Part shown: piece by piece, positions 33,182-42,363 of the stretch
Layout: the number at the start of each line of letters is the position of its first letter
Position numbering within the stretch: position 1 is the first letter of the stretch
The notes under the pieces: generated by a model
What the model was told of the DNA's origin: nothing
The model's input: only the letters and a program-made list of their open reading frames with translations
Database searches by the model: none
Translations under genes and position numbers: made by a program
From: Sporosarcina koreensis
GTDB taxonomy: Bacteria > Bacillota > Bacilli > Bacillales_A > Planococcaceae
Direction: 5' to 3'
Length of the DNA stretch: 64,000 nt
NCBI RefSeq assembly: GCF_000826145.2
Contig: NZ_LN651337.1
Location: 499,774-563,773 of the forward strand

Positions 33182-33799
33182 ATGTACAAAGCAGTGATAT
33201 TCGACGTAGACGGCACATTGATCGATACGGAGCAGTCCATCTTACAATCCCTCCAGCACGTATTGAAAGAGGAAGGATTGTCCTATGAGCAGGAAGACTT
33301 GCGGTTTGCGCTCGGTATTCCGGGCAAAGAAACGCTGGCTCGGCTCGGCATCGAGGACAGTGAGCGGGTGCAGGCGGACTGGTCGGATGCCGTATTGGCG
33401 TACGCGGATGATGTCACCTTGTTTGCAGGGGCACAGGAAGTGATCGAGCAGTTGGCGGAAAGTCCGCTGCGTTTAGGGATTGTCACCTCCAAAACGCGCC
33501 GGGAAGTGACGGATGAATTCGATCCGTTCGGGCTGAGCCATCATTTCGATGCAATTGTCTCGGCAAGCGATACACAATTGCACAAACCATGCCCGGATCC
33601 GCTCCTGCTCTGTCTTGACAAACTCGGAGTCACCCATGACGAAGCGATCTATATCGGTGACTCCATCTACGACATGCAGTGCGCCCAGAGCGCACGTGTC
33701 CAGTTTGCACTCGCCTTGTGGGGAGCGCAGGACGCCGGGCAATTTGAGACTGCGGATTTCATCCTTCGGCAGCCGGAAGATGTCCTGTCACTTCTCTGA
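33182..33799 (+). CDS. HAD-family phosphatase
   Basis: A 205-residue haloacid dehalogenase-type hydrolase with a C1 cap. Motif I is DVDGTLIDTE (nucleophile Asp near residue 8), motif II is GIVTSKTR, motif III Lys is in LHKPCPDPL, and motif IV is IYIGDSIYDMQCA. Closest in pattern to phosphoglycolate phosphatase and PpaX/PgmB types. GGAGG lies 8 bases before ATG. Confidence 0.9.
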   Translation: MYKAVIFDVDGTLIDTEQSILQSLQHVLKEEGLSYEQEDLRFALGIPGKETLARLGIEDSERVQADWSDAVLAYADDVTLFAGAQEVIEQLAESPLRLGIVTSKTRREVTDEFDPFGLSHHFDAIVSASDTQLHKPCPDPLLLCLDKLGVTHDEAIYIGDSIYDMQCAQSARVQFALALWGAQDAGQFETADFILRQPEDVLSLL

Positions 33800-33949
33800 A
33801 GGAACTAGTTGGTCTCCCAGGGATTCTTTTCCGGTCTTCGGTCTTCTTGGCAGATGGTTGTGATATACTGGCAAAAACGAAAGTGCGACTATTCTAACTT
33901 CATAAATGACTGGGGGATAGTCTGCATTTGTCAGTACAGGGGGATGACA

Positions 33950-34804
33950 ATGATTTTATCTGTCCGGGATGTCACCAAATCGTACGGCAAAGACCCCGTG
34001 CTGAAAGGCGTCTCGTTTGAATTGGCGGAAGCGCAGATCACGGCGCTTGTCGGACCGAATGGTTCCGGGAAATCGACCTTGCTCAACATCATTGCGAATC
34101 TGCTGCCGGCAGACACGGGCACCGTCACCGTTCTCGGCAGCAGCAACAAAGATACGAAAATGTTCCGCCATGTGTCCTTCATGCAGGACAATATCGTGCT
34201 GTATGACTATTGGACCGGTTATGACCATCTGCAGTTCATCTGCGAGGTGCAGGGGCTTTCTGAGGACCAATTGCTGGCCGCAGCAGAACGCATCGGCATC
34301 ACGAGCTACCTGCGGAAGAAAGTGAAAAACTATTCCCTTGGCATGAAACAGCATCTGCTGCTCGCCATGGCGATCGTCAATCAGCCGAAGTTGCTCATTC
34401 TGGATGAACCGCTCAACGGCCTCGATCCGACCAGTGCCATCCGGGTGCGGGAGCTGCTGCTGTCCCTGCGGGCGGAAGGGACCACGATCCTGCTGTCGTC
34501 CCACAATCTGGCGGAGATCGACAGGGTGACGTCTGCGATCCTGTTCCTGAAAAACGGGGAACTCATCCAGGAAGATCTGGCGGCGTTCGAACAGATCCGC
34601 TATCAGATCACGGCGCTCCCGCTTGAAAAAGCACTTCAGACACTTGAGACCGCCGGAATCCCGTTTGAGCAGGCGGATGGAAAGCTGCGCTTCCTGGAGA
34701 AGGCGTGTACGCTGGACCGGGTACTGCAGGAACTGACACAACAGGGGTCACCATCCAGGACATCGACAAGAACATCTCCGGTTCCGAAGAGCGTTACCGG
34801 ATGA
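33950..34804 (+). CDS. ABC transporter ATPase with frameshifted C-terminus
   Basis: ATPase of about 285 residues with Walker A GPNGSGKST, Q-loop SFMQDNIVLYDYW, a signature region written YSLGMKQHLLLAMA, Walker B LLILDEPLNGLDP and H-loop SSHNLAEID: the DrrA/CcmA-like exporter group. The last 18 residues (SPSRTSTRTS and on) look wrong. One extra G in the run at about 34746-34749 would give GVTIQDIDKNISGSEERYRM and a stop at 34846-34848, overlapping the permease start as usual. The nucleotide-binding domain is intact, so the protein may still work. ATG 33950 is preferred after AGGGGG. Confidence 0.8.
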   Translation: MILSVRDVTKSYGKDPVLKGVSFELAEAQITALVGPNGSGKSTLLNIIANLLPADTGTVTVLGSSNKDTKMFRHVSFMQDNIVLYDYWTGYDHLQFICEVQGLSEDQLLAAAERIGITSYLRKKVKNYSLGMKQHLLLAMAIVNQPKLLILDEPLNGLDPTSAIRVRELLLSLRAEGTTILLSSHNLAEIDRVTSAILFLKNGELIQEDLAAFEQIRYQITALPLEKALQTLETAGIPFEQADGKLRFLEKACTLDRVLQELTQQGSPSRTSTRTSPVPKSVTG

Positions 34805-34828
34805 TCTTCGGGGGAGGGGCAAAAGCCG

Positions 34829-37374
34829 ATGCGCCTGCTGAAGTTTGAGCTGAAGAAACTCATCCGCCAGCATAAGCTCATCTGGCTGCTGGTTTCCGTG
34901 GTGGTCATTGTCGGCTGGCTGTTCTACCAGAACCTGCTGAATCAGGACTTGCGGGTGAAAGAGGCGATCGACCAGGTGGAATCGCTCGCGGTCGAGGCCG
35001 ATCAATTATATGCCAGCCTTCTGCCGCTTGAGCGGGAGAATCAGCTGTCTATGGAACAGCAGCATCAGTTCGACAGCCTGAACAAGATGGCAACCGCCAT
35101 CTTCCAGTGGCGGAGTGCGATCTACGAGAATCGCTGGAACGACATCCCGCCGATCGAACAGGACTTTTTGACGGGCTTGTCCGCCTATGAAGAGGCGGGC
35201 GGCACCTACACCGAACTGAAAGGGATCGACAGGGAGATCGCTATCGCGCGGAATGCGGTTTTAATGGAGCGGCAGCTGCCGGAGGCCAACGAAACCTACC
35301 CGGTCTCACCCGACTGCTGCTGAACCAGGTGAAAAGAACTCTTCTTGGACCGGCGGGACTGTTGCTGCTGCTTGTGCTTTTTGGCAGTCTCTACACTGCG
35401 GAAAAGGAGCAGCACACCCTGTCGACGCTCCGTACGCAGCCGATCCGACGAGGCGCACTGCTGACCGCCAAATACGTCATCCTGCTGGCAGTGACCGGTG
35501 TATTTGTGTTCCTTGTCGCCGGCAGCAGCTGGGCAGCACCGTCCGTTTTCGGTGAAACCTTCAAGGACTGGTCGTATCCGGTTGTGCTGCAGTCGGCATC
35601 CTCGTTTGCCATCCTCCCGGTCTGGCAGCTGCTGTTCGAGCATGCCGTCCTGTTCATCGGATCGGCGGCCGTCCTGTTTGCGCTGCTGCTTTTGCTCGGC
35701 ACCCAGCTGCGCAGCTCATTCACCGCCATCCTGCTGACAGGGCTCCTTTCGATGATCGGGTTTGTGCTGACCGGGACGTCCCGTTTTCTGCAGCACCCTT
35801 GGAATCCTTTCCAGCTCTTCCGGGCATCTGATGTATTGGCCGTCCCGTCTGACCATCCAATCGGGCTGTATGCAATTTTTGCCGTCCTGTGGAGTGCCGC
35901 CCTGTTTTTGGCGGCCGTCTGGCTGCGGGAAGGGAACCGGGGTCTGTCCAGGGCCGCGCAGGATGTAAAGCCGTATCATCAGGGGAAGGTGCGTCACGCG
36001 GGTCGCATTGTCACAAGCCTCCTGTTCGAGTGGCGCAAAGTCAGACGGCAGGGGCTTCTCGTCCAATGCCTTCTGGTCCTGCTGGCTGGAGCGGCTGTCG
36101 GCTATTTCCTCCTTGCGCACCAGTCGGAGGAGAAAGAGAGCCGGGCGCTCGAGGAACTGGCGGGGACGAAAGCGAGTACAGAGACGGAAATCGTTCCGTA
36201 TTTCGAGGAGGAGATCCGAAGGTACGAAGAGCTCATTGAACAGGCGAACGAAAAGGGCGAGGACGGAGAAGCCAACTATGCCCACAACATCCCGATGTTC
36301 GAGCAGATGATCGAGAAAGCACAGGAAGAGGCCGAACTCGCTGATCAGTCTGCCATCGCTTTTGGGAAAGGCGATTGGGGACCTGTGTATACGCACCGCC
36401 TGTATGTTGAGCGCTGGTTCGAGGAGTATAAAGAGTCGCAAGAATCCATGGAAGGGGCGCTGACGTATTTCGGCTATGAAGCCGTCATCGCACGGACGGA
36501 ATGGATGCAGCAGCATGACGTCCGCCCGGTGTTCTTAGGCGGCTACATCCCGAATATCCATGACCGCTGGAAACCTGAAGACCGCAATGAACAAGTGTTG
36601 TTTGAAAAGGGGAACCGGGAAGCCGATCACAGCGGGCTGTTCGTGCTGTATAGCGTCTTCCGCGACTATCTGTTCGTCATTCCGCTGGTGCTTCTTCTTT
36701 ACCTGACAGGAGCGGGTCTCGCGACGGAACGCGGCAAGCGGCCGACGCTGCGGCTGCTGTCGACACTGCCCCTCACGCGCCGCTCCCTGTTCCTCGGGAA
36801 AGTGGTGAATGCGTCGGTGGTTTCCGTCCTCAGCGCTGCGGGCGTGTTCCTCTTCACCATGGTGATCGGCGCGGTCTTCAACCGGTTCGGGGACTGGATG
36901 TATCCGGTGCTGCAGTATCACACCAAACAGGAAGTGCAGTCATTCGACTTCACGGGGCTGCGCGCATTCGAAGGCGGGTATGGGTTCATCCCGCTTGGGG
37001 ATTATCTGCTGCAGGCGCTGCTGCTCTATGTGTGCATCACCCTGTTCCTGGTGGCACTGACGAACAGTCTCGGCCTGGTTATCCGGCAGCCGTTCGCGGT
37101 CTATTTACTCACGGCCTTGTTGGCAGTCGGAGGCAGCCTGCTGAGCGGGCAATGGAAGGCGCTTGCCCCGTACTCGCCTTTCCTGTATCTGGATCTGCCG
37201 AAAATCCTGAATGGAGAGACGGCGACGCTGCTGAACAATCCGTCCGTCAGTGTCTACACGGGAAGTGCCATCCTGCTCATATGGGCCGGCCTGATGGTTA
37301 TTGTCCTATATGCCGTGCTATCCCTGAAAGGTCGGACGGCCGGCCAGAAACAGACTTCTTACAATGGATCATGA
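34829..37374 (+). pseudogene. ABC-2 type permease, frameshifted
   Basis: The first frame (34829-35323) encodes a cytoplasmic start, one membrane segment (LIWLLVSVVVIVGWLFY) and a long extracellular helix region. At about 35285-35295 the reading frame shifts: the neighbouring frame reads LPGLTRLLLNQVKRTLLGPAG and joins the second open frame, which runs to 37374 with about ten more membrane segments in two sets around a second charged helix-rich loop. Together they would form a permease of about 850 residues, like large ABC-2 exporters. One-base loss or an assembly error is likely. It is encoded with the ATPase before it. Confidence 0.75.
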
Positions 37375-37445
37375 GGGCGAAATTGGAACTAAGATGGCGG
37401 AAGGAAGTAATAATTACGTAATTTGGCAGTCAGGAGGGAACACCG

Positions 37446-38291
37446 ATGGAATGGATCGTATATGAGAAGCCGGAAGAATTCGCAAAGAAAGCGGTACCCT
37501 TCCTGCAGCAGCACGAGGACAGTCTCAGCCTAATGCAGGGGGTTCTCCACGCGATTCAGGGAGGCACCTATGAAGAGTTCTTTCTGGCAGCGGTGGAAGA
37601 AGACGGACGGCCGCTCGCCTTGCTTCTGATGACGCCGCCGCATCCGCTCAATGTCGTGCTGATCGAGGAGTCGCGCGCAGGGACGGTGCTGGATACAATT
37701 GTCCAAGGTTTGACGGCGCATGATGTCCGGCCGACAGGAATTATCGGCCGGAAACACCATGTCAAGCCGCTTGCCGGAAAATGGGCCGCCGTAACAGGGC
37801 AATCCATCCGGGAGGCGATGGACCAGGGGATCTATCGGCTGGATGAAGTCGTCTCCGGTCTATCCGCAAGCCCCGGCCAGTTCCGGTATGCAGAGGAAGC
37901 GGACAGCCCGCTGATCGAAGACTGGTTCGCTGCGTTCGAAAAAGACTGCGGACTGCCACCGTCTTCCGCGGACACCATCCGTGAAAAAACCGCCCGATTC
38001 ATAGGGAAACGAGAAGTGTTCCTATGGGAAGACGGCGGCCGCATCGTCTCGGTCATGAAAAAGGCGCGTCCGACCGTGCACGGTGTGACCGTATCATTCG
38101 TCTACACGCCGGAAGAAGAACGCCGGAAAGGCTACGGCCGCACCATGGTCACCGCCGGTTCCGCGGAACTGCTGAAAGACTACGACTTCTGCATCCTGTA
38201 CACGGACATGGCGAATCCCACGTCGAACAAGATCTACCAGGAGATCGGCTACCGGTTTATAGCGGATTCCGTACATTTGGTGTTTGAGTGA
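37446..38291 (+). CDS. GNAT acetyltransferase, two-domain
   Basis: A 281-residue protein. The C-terminal half has a GNAT core: VSFVYTPEEERRKGYGRTMVTAGSAELL with the R-K-G-Y-G acetyl-CoA loop, then CILYTDMANPTSNKIYQEIGYRFI. The N-terminal half (about 130 residues) looks like a degenerate second GNAT domain, as in many Bacillales proteins of this size. GGAGG lies 7 bases before ATG. Substrate unknown. Confidence 0.85.
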   Translation: MEWIVYEKPEEFAKKAVPFLQQHEDSLSLMQGVLHAIQGGTYEEFFLAAVEEDGRPLALLLMTPPHPLNVVLIEESRAGTVLDTIVQGLTAHDVRPTGIIGRKHHVKPLAGKWAAVTGQSIREAMDQGIYRLDEVVSGLSASPGQFRYAEEADSPLIEDWFAAFEKDCGLPPSSADTIREKTARFIGKREVFLWEDGGRIVSVMKKARPTVHGVTVSFVYTPEEERRKGYGRTMVTAGSAELLKDYDFCILYTDMANPTSNKIYQEIGYRFIADSVHLVFE

Positions 38292-38359
38292 AGTTCATAA
38301 AATCTGAGCTCAGCATTATCTCGGTGAATGCGTGTACGTTTTGTATGACTGTGGTAACC

Positions 38360-38510
38360 TGAGCATATACGAAGAAAGACCGCGTGCGCGAACACCCAGT
38401 CCATACAGCTGACATCCGCAAGACGTGCGATCGGCCCATTTCCACGGTGTTTTCAAGAAAAGTAACTACCCTGCTAACTTGCCGGTCAGCGGAGAGTGGT
38501 TACTTTTTTG
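38360..38510 (+). ncRNA. Relic of antisense antitoxin RNA
   Basis: The plus strand here is related to the minus strand at 30865-31022: both share AAAGACCG, GAACACCC, CAGCTGACATCCGCA and GGCC blocks in the same order, and both end in a hairpin GTAAC/GTTAC plus T-run. The promoter words are degraded (GTGGTAACCTG in place of GTGGTATACTA). This is an inverted, partly decayed copy of the same locus. Confidence 0.55.
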
Positions 38511-38511
38511 T
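38461..38511 (+). terminator. Hairpin and T-run of the decayed antitoxin locus
   Basis: AGTAACTACC and GTGGTTACT arms, imperfect, with TTTTTT after the second arm. Homologous to the terminator at 30865-30913. Confidence 0.65.
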
Positions 38512-38550
38512 CTTGGTGAATAGATACAAGTTGTTCCACAAAAGGGTCAT
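38500..38550 (-). pseudogene. Remnant of holin-like toxin gene
   Basis: On the minus strand the frame LYLFTKTKK-stop matches in position and pattern the toxin end LIALFINRKK-stop at 30.87 kb. Upstream only a chance ATG at 38550 is in frame; the usual N-terminus and hydrophobic span are missing. The toxin is therefore dead in this copy. Confidence 0.5.
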
Positions 38551-38669
38551 AGTGCAACAAGGCTTCCAAATACCCCTAAAAAATTTAGCTTTGGGAATCT
38601 TACACTCTCTACCTGGCGTCTTTTGAAATAAGGTATGTAAAATTCAGGTGATAGGGGGGATAGGGGCTT

Positions 38670-39056
38670 ATGAAAAGAATAGTTTATATTGTTTCTTTTA
38701 TTGTCATTATAGGTTTAGCTGTTAATTTATTGGAAAATCGAGCTGGTCAAGATACGGGTTTAGCTAAAGAAATTGACTCCCTTTTAAAAAAGGGAGAAAC
38801 ACAAATTGATTTAACAAGGCTAACCAACTTTAAATGGACTCAAGTCAGTCTATTTGGACCTTATACAACAGATGAATCAATTGAGGATTTAATGAATATT
38901 GAATTTAAAGGGGACAATGGTGGAATTGATTTACTAGACGACCGTTTTTTATTAGTATTTGCTAATGAAAAACATGCCGTCAAAACCGTTGTGCTTTCAA
39001 GGAAACATGGTACCTACACCATAAAAGATAATAGACTTTTAGTTGTTGACCGGTAA
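38670..39056 (+). CDS. Hypothetical membrane-anchored protein
   Basis: A 128-residue protein with an N-terminal hydrophobic segment (IVYIVSFIVIIGLAVNLL) that may be an uncleaved anchor, then a soluble domain starting near DSLLKKGETQIDLTRL and ending KDNRLLVVDR. Codon and base use are much more AT-rich than the neighbouring acetyltransferase and symporter genes, suggesting recent acquisition. The F-x-W-x-x-V motif (NFKWTQVSLFGPY) resembles small secreted proteins in other bacilli, but I cannot name a family. Confidence 0.6.
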   Translation: MKRIVYIVSFIVIIGLAVNLLENRAGQDTGLAKEIDSLLKKGETQIDLTRLTNFKWTQVSLFGPYTTDESIEDLMNIEFKGDNGGIDLLDDRFLLVFANEKHAVKTVVLSRKHGTYTIKDNRLLVVDR

Positions 39057-39078
39057 TTCCTACAAGGAGGAATTTACA

Positions 39079-39330
39079 ATGAAGAAGATTGAAGGTCACA
39101 TGGCAGAATCGTTGGAGGAAACTATCGCCGATGATAAATCAGTTGTGGAAATTGAAGGGGAAAAATTTTACCTTTCTTTAATTGAAAAACCTGAATCAAC
39201 GGTCGTTGAAGATGTAGAAGCCGACCCGGATCTGAAACAAAAATTGCTTCAAGCCAAAATGGATATTTTGCACGGAAAAATATATACAACAGAGGAAGTC
39301 GTTGAAATGATTAATCAGGGAGATCTATGA
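39079..39330 (+). CDS. Orphan antitoxin-like protein
   Basis: An 83-residue acidic protein. The N-terminal half is MKKIEGHMAESLEETIADDKSVVEIEGEKFYLSLIE, and the C-terminal half LKQKLLQAKMDILHGKIYTTEEVVEMI is the pattern found at the C-terminus of Phd/RelB-like antitoxins that precede RelE/ParE toxins. AAGGAGG lies 8 bases before ATG 39079. No toxin follows: the next ATG frames end within a few codons. AT-rich like the gene before it. I infer an orphan or truncated type II system. Confidence 0.55.
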   Translation: MKKIEGHMAESLEETIADDKSVVEIEGEKFYLSLIEKPESTVVEDVEADPDLKQKLLQAKMDILHGKIYTTEEVVEMINQGDL

Positions 39331-39427
39331 ATGGAGTTGAATAGTACTTTGTAACAGCAGACTCTTCGGTAATCGGATGTGTTTGCAAAGAAAAAAAAGG
39401 TAGTTTCACTCTCAAAATAACCCAAAC

Positions 39428-39457
39428 AAAAAAACGCACAGACCGATCATCTGTACG
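39428..39457 (-). terminator. Rho-independent terminator
   Basis: On the minus strand CGTACAGA/TCTGTGCG arms are followed by TTTTTTT. It ends the symporter gene. Confidence 0.75.
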
Positions 39458-39469
39458 TTCTCCCTTCAC

Positions 39470-39499
39470 GCCCGCGTCCTTCCCGGACTGCGGGCTTTT
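39470..39499 (+). terminator. Plus-strand hairpin with T-run
   Basis: GCCCGCGTCC and GGACTGCGGGC arms are followed by TTTT. It could stop transcripts from the AT-rich patch before they enter the symporter gene from behind. Confidence 0.55.
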
Positions 39500-39505
39500 C
39501 CCTAT

Positions 39506-40744
39506 TTATGATTCTGTCACAGCCCGTTTCCGCTCGGACTTGTCGACGACCGCGGCGCCGACGAGGTCGCCGGTGACGTTGGACGCCGTGCCGCCCATGC
39601 CGATGATCGCATCGACGCCTGCAATGAGGGCGACGATTTCAAGCGGCAGGCCGAACATCGTGAGGACGGCGGCCAGGGTGACGAGACCGGCCGCCGGTAC
39701 GCCCGCCGTCCCGATCGACAGCAGAGTGCCGACGATGACGATGACGAAGAAGCTCGACACCGATAGTTCCAGGTTGGTGATATTGGCCGCGAAGACGATG
39801 GAGACCCCCATGCGCAGCGCACCGCCATCCGAATTGAAGACAGCACCGAGAGGGAGGGCGAAGTTCGCGGTCTTTTCCGACACGCCCGCTTTCTGTGCGG
39901 CTTTGATGGCCACCGGAAGTGAGGCGATACTGCTCGATGTGAAGAATGCCGTCGTGTAGGCTTCCTTCGTCGACTTGAAGAAGTCGATGACCGAGTTTCC
40001 CGACAGCCGGAGGAAGCTCGTATAGACGAGCAGCCACAGCAGTGTGATGCCGAGGTAGAAGACGGCCGTGAATGCCAGAAGCGATTTGAATGTGGCACCG
40101 CCCTGGCTGCCGAATGCGGTCGCGCTGATCGCGAACACGCCGATCGGTGCGTACAGCAGCACGCCTGTCAGCAGTTTCGAGAACATCTCTTTCAGCGCGA
40201 CAATCACCCGGTCGAGCAGCTCGCCGTTCCGCCGCATCTCCGGCTCTTCGGCGAATTTCATCGCCGATATGGCGAGACCGATGATGACGGCCAGGAAGAT
40301 GATGCCCATGACGTTGCCGCCCGAGAACGCTTCGAACATATTGGACGGCACGAGCTGGAACAGCACATCCGAGAAATTCGGCGCTGCCGGTGTATCGACC
40401 ATCGTATTCGGCAGGGTCAGATGTTTCCCCGGCTGGAACAGCAGGGCGAGCCCGACTCCGATTCCGACGGCGGCTGCCGTCGTGGCCGCGTAATAGAGTA
40501 CGAGTTTCCAGCCGATCCGTCCGAGCTGTCTGATGCTCATCTGATCGACTGCGAGCACGACTGTCAGGAAGATGACCGGGATGGCGACCAGGCTCAGCAG
40601 ATTGATGAGCAGTGTGCCAAGCGGCTGGAAGACCGCCATTTTTTCGCGGAACAGCAGTCCGCTTATAATTCCGGCGCCGAACCCGACAGTCATCTTAAGG
40701 ACAAATGAACTGTCACGGTAGCCGCGCCATAATTTCTTCAACAT
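39506..40744 (-). CDS. Dicarboxylate/amino acid:cation symporter
   Basis: A 412-residue GltT/DctA-type sodium- or proton-coupled symporter. Two hairpin motifs are visible: SSSIASLPVAIKAAQ (the serine-rich HP1 loop) and LPLGAVFNSDGGALRMGVSIVFAA, followed by GTAGVPAAGLVTLAAVL (HP2) and GVDAIIGMGGTASNVTGDL, which hold the substrate and sodium sites. The Asn-Met-Asp-Gly motif of classical members reads NSDGG here, so specificity may differ. ATG 40744 has AGGAG 7 bases upstream; the longer open frame upstream has none. Confidence 0.9.
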   Translation of the reverse strand: MLKKLWRGYRDSSFVLKMTVGFGAGIISGLLFREKMAVFQPLGTLLINLLSLVAIPVIFLTVVLAVDQMSIRQLGRIGWKLVLYYAATTAAAVGIGVGLALLFQPGKHLTLPNTMVDTPAAPNFSDVLFQLVPSNMFEAFSGGNVMGIIFLAVIIGLAISAMKFAEEPEMRRNGELLDRVIVALKEMFSKLLTGVLLYAPIGVFAISATAFGSQGGATFKSLLAFTAVFYLGITLLWLLVYTSFLRLSGNSVIDFFKSTKEAYTTAFFTSSSIASLPVAIKAAQKAGVSEKTANFALPLGAVFNSDGGALRMGVSIVFAANITNLELSVSSFFVIVIVGTLLSIGTAGVPAAGLVTLAAVLTMFGLPLEIVALIAGVDAIIGMGGTASNVTGDLVGAAVVDKSERKRAVTES

Positions 40745-41017
40745 GGACTTGCTCCTATCTGTATGTAATGAATGCGTATCTATCGAAGTGTACCGCGATT
40801 GGCGATAACTGGTCAATTTCTTTGATTCTTCTAACGGTATACCCAAGGAACCGGTTCTTCTGGTGCAGGACAGCTGCTGTTCTCTGCTGACGGCTGATTC
40901 AGTAAAACCAGCCTGCCGAACCGGAAATTCCATACCAGCGGCGGATATCCTGAAAAGATTTTCAGCGATTTTAGGCCGGAGTCTCAACGTCTCACAAGAA
41001 CTGGAAAAGAATGGCCG
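40745..41017. other. Intergenic region before polY
   Basis: Upstream region of the minus-strand symporter and the plus-strand polymerase. I see no gene here; the plus frame that stays open through it has no ribosome site and unlikely composition. Confidence 0.5.
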
Positions 41018-41046
41018 TTGCCGGATGGGTTTGTGCGCTTTATACT
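41018..41046 (+). promoter_or_regulatory. Sigma-A promoter of polY
   Basis: TTGCCG and TATACT are separated by 17 bases. The LexA-type site begins 4 bases downstream. Confidence 0.65.
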
Positions 41047-41050
41047 ATGG

Positions 41051-41062
41051 GAACAGATGTTC
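41051..41062 (+). promoter_or_regulatory. LexA (SOS) operator
   Basis: GAACAGATGTTC is a perfect GAAC-N4-GTTC palindrome, the core of the Bacillus SOS box, placed between the -10 box and the start codon of the Y-family polymerase gene. Damage-induced expression is inferred. Confidence 0.8.
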
Positions 41063-41078
41063 TAGGAGGGGAATGAAC

Positions 41079-42329
41079 ATGAACCAACTGCCTGAACGGA
41101 CGATCATCTGCCTGGATATGAGGAGCTTCTACGCAAGCTGTGCAGCGGCCCTCGAAGGACTCGATGTCATGGAGACGCCGATTGCGATCATCGGCAACAA
41201 GGAGCGCAAAGGAGGCGTCGTACTTGCCGCCTCGCCACCGCTGAAAAAGCGGTTCGGCATCAAGACCGGCATGCGGCTGTTCGAGATTCCTGATGATCCG
41301 GCGATCCGGCTGATCGAGCCATCCATGGAATTTTACATATCCGTTTCGATGGAAATCGCCCATCTGCTGAATCAGTACGTACCGAAAGAGGCGATCCACG
41401 TTTACAGTATCGACGAGTGTTTCGTCGATCTGGACGGGACCGAGCGGCTGTGGGGACCGCCGCGTGAAACGGTCGCCCGTATCCAGGATGATCTGCTGCG
41501 CCAATTCCAGCTGCCCTCCGCCTGCGGGATGGGGCCGAACATGCTGCTGGCAAAACTGGCACTCGACCTGGAAGCGAAAAAGACGGGATTTGCCCGCTGG
41601 GGATACGACGATGTGCCGGAGAAGCTTTGGCCGGTTTCCCCTTTAAGCGAAATGTGGGGGATCGGCAGACGGCTCGAAAAGACGCTGAACGGCATGGGCA
41701 TCTATTCGGTCGGCGATCTTGCACATGCGCCGCTCGAGGCACTCGAAGACAAGTTCGGCGTCATGGGCAATCAGCTGTACCACCATGCGCACGGCATTGA
41801 CCTGTCCGACCTCGGCGCACCGCTCATCGAAGGGCAGGTGAGTTACGGAAAAGGCCAGATCCTGTTCCGGGACTACAACCGCCGGGAAGATGTACTCGCA
41901 GTCCTGCTGGAGATGTGCGAGGACGTGGCGATGCGAGCCCGCACCGCCCGCCGTGCAGGGCGCACGGTCCAGCTGTCCGTCGGCTACTCCAAAAATGCGC
42001 TCGGCGGCGGTTTCAGCCGGTCGAAGTCGATTGCGGAAGAGACGAACGACACGATGAAGATCTACGCCGTCTGCACGGAACTGTTCGATACGTTCCACGA
42101 CGGGCGCCCGGTCCGCCAGCTGTCGATCAGCCTGGGCAATCTGATCGATGAGCACGCCATGCAGCTGAGCCTGTTCGACACCGGCAAATGGCGGAAACGG
42201 AAACTCGGGGAGACGGTCGATGAATTGCGCGGCAAGTATGGTTCGGCCGCCGTGCTGCGTGCTGTGTCGTATACCGATGCCGGCACGGCGCGCCGCCGGG
42301 CGGGCTTGATCGGCGGCCATGTGAAATAA
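41079..42329 (+). CDS. Y-family DNA polymerase, UvrX/YqjW-like
   Basis: A 416-residue translesion polymerase. The palm motif near the start is CLDMRSFYASCAAALEG (Asp 13), and the second metal site is HVYSIDECFVDLDG (Asp 112, Glu 113). Helix-hairpin-helix MWGIGRRLEKTLNGMGI and a little-finger domain follow, ending with a clamp-binding-like QLSLFD. The Arg in DMRSFYAS and pairing with a YolD-like gene place it with UvrX/YqjW rather than DinB. ATG 41079 lies 9 bases after AGGAGG. An SOS box precedes it. Confidence 0.92.
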   Translation: MNQLPERTIICLDMRSFYASCAAALEGLDVMETPIAIIGNKERKGGVVLAASPPLKKRFGIKTGMRLFEIPDDPAIRLIEPSMEFYISVSMEIAHLLNQYVPKEAIHVYSIDECFVDLDGTERLWGPPRETVARIQDDLLRQFQLPSACGMGPNMLLAKLALDLEAKKTGFARWGYDDVPEKLWPVSPLSEMWGIGRRLEKTLNGMGIYSVGDLAHAPLEALEDKFGVMGNQLYHHAHGIDLSDLGAPLIEGQVSYGKGQILFRDYNRREDVLAVLLEMCEDVAMRARTARRAGRTVQLSVGYSKNALGGGFSRSKSIAEETNDTMKIYAVCTELFDTFHDGRPVRQLSISLGNLIDEHAMQLSLFDTGKWRKRKLGETVDELRGKYGSAAVLRAVSYTDAGTARRRAGLIGGHVK

Positions 42330-42363
42330 GTACACGAGGAGATGGACGGAAGGAGGGATCATC

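Noticed and set aside
40745..40987. N-terminal extension of the symporter
   Set aside because: The added 81 residues have no membrane segment or ribosome site, and the ATG at 40744 has AGGAG at proper distance.
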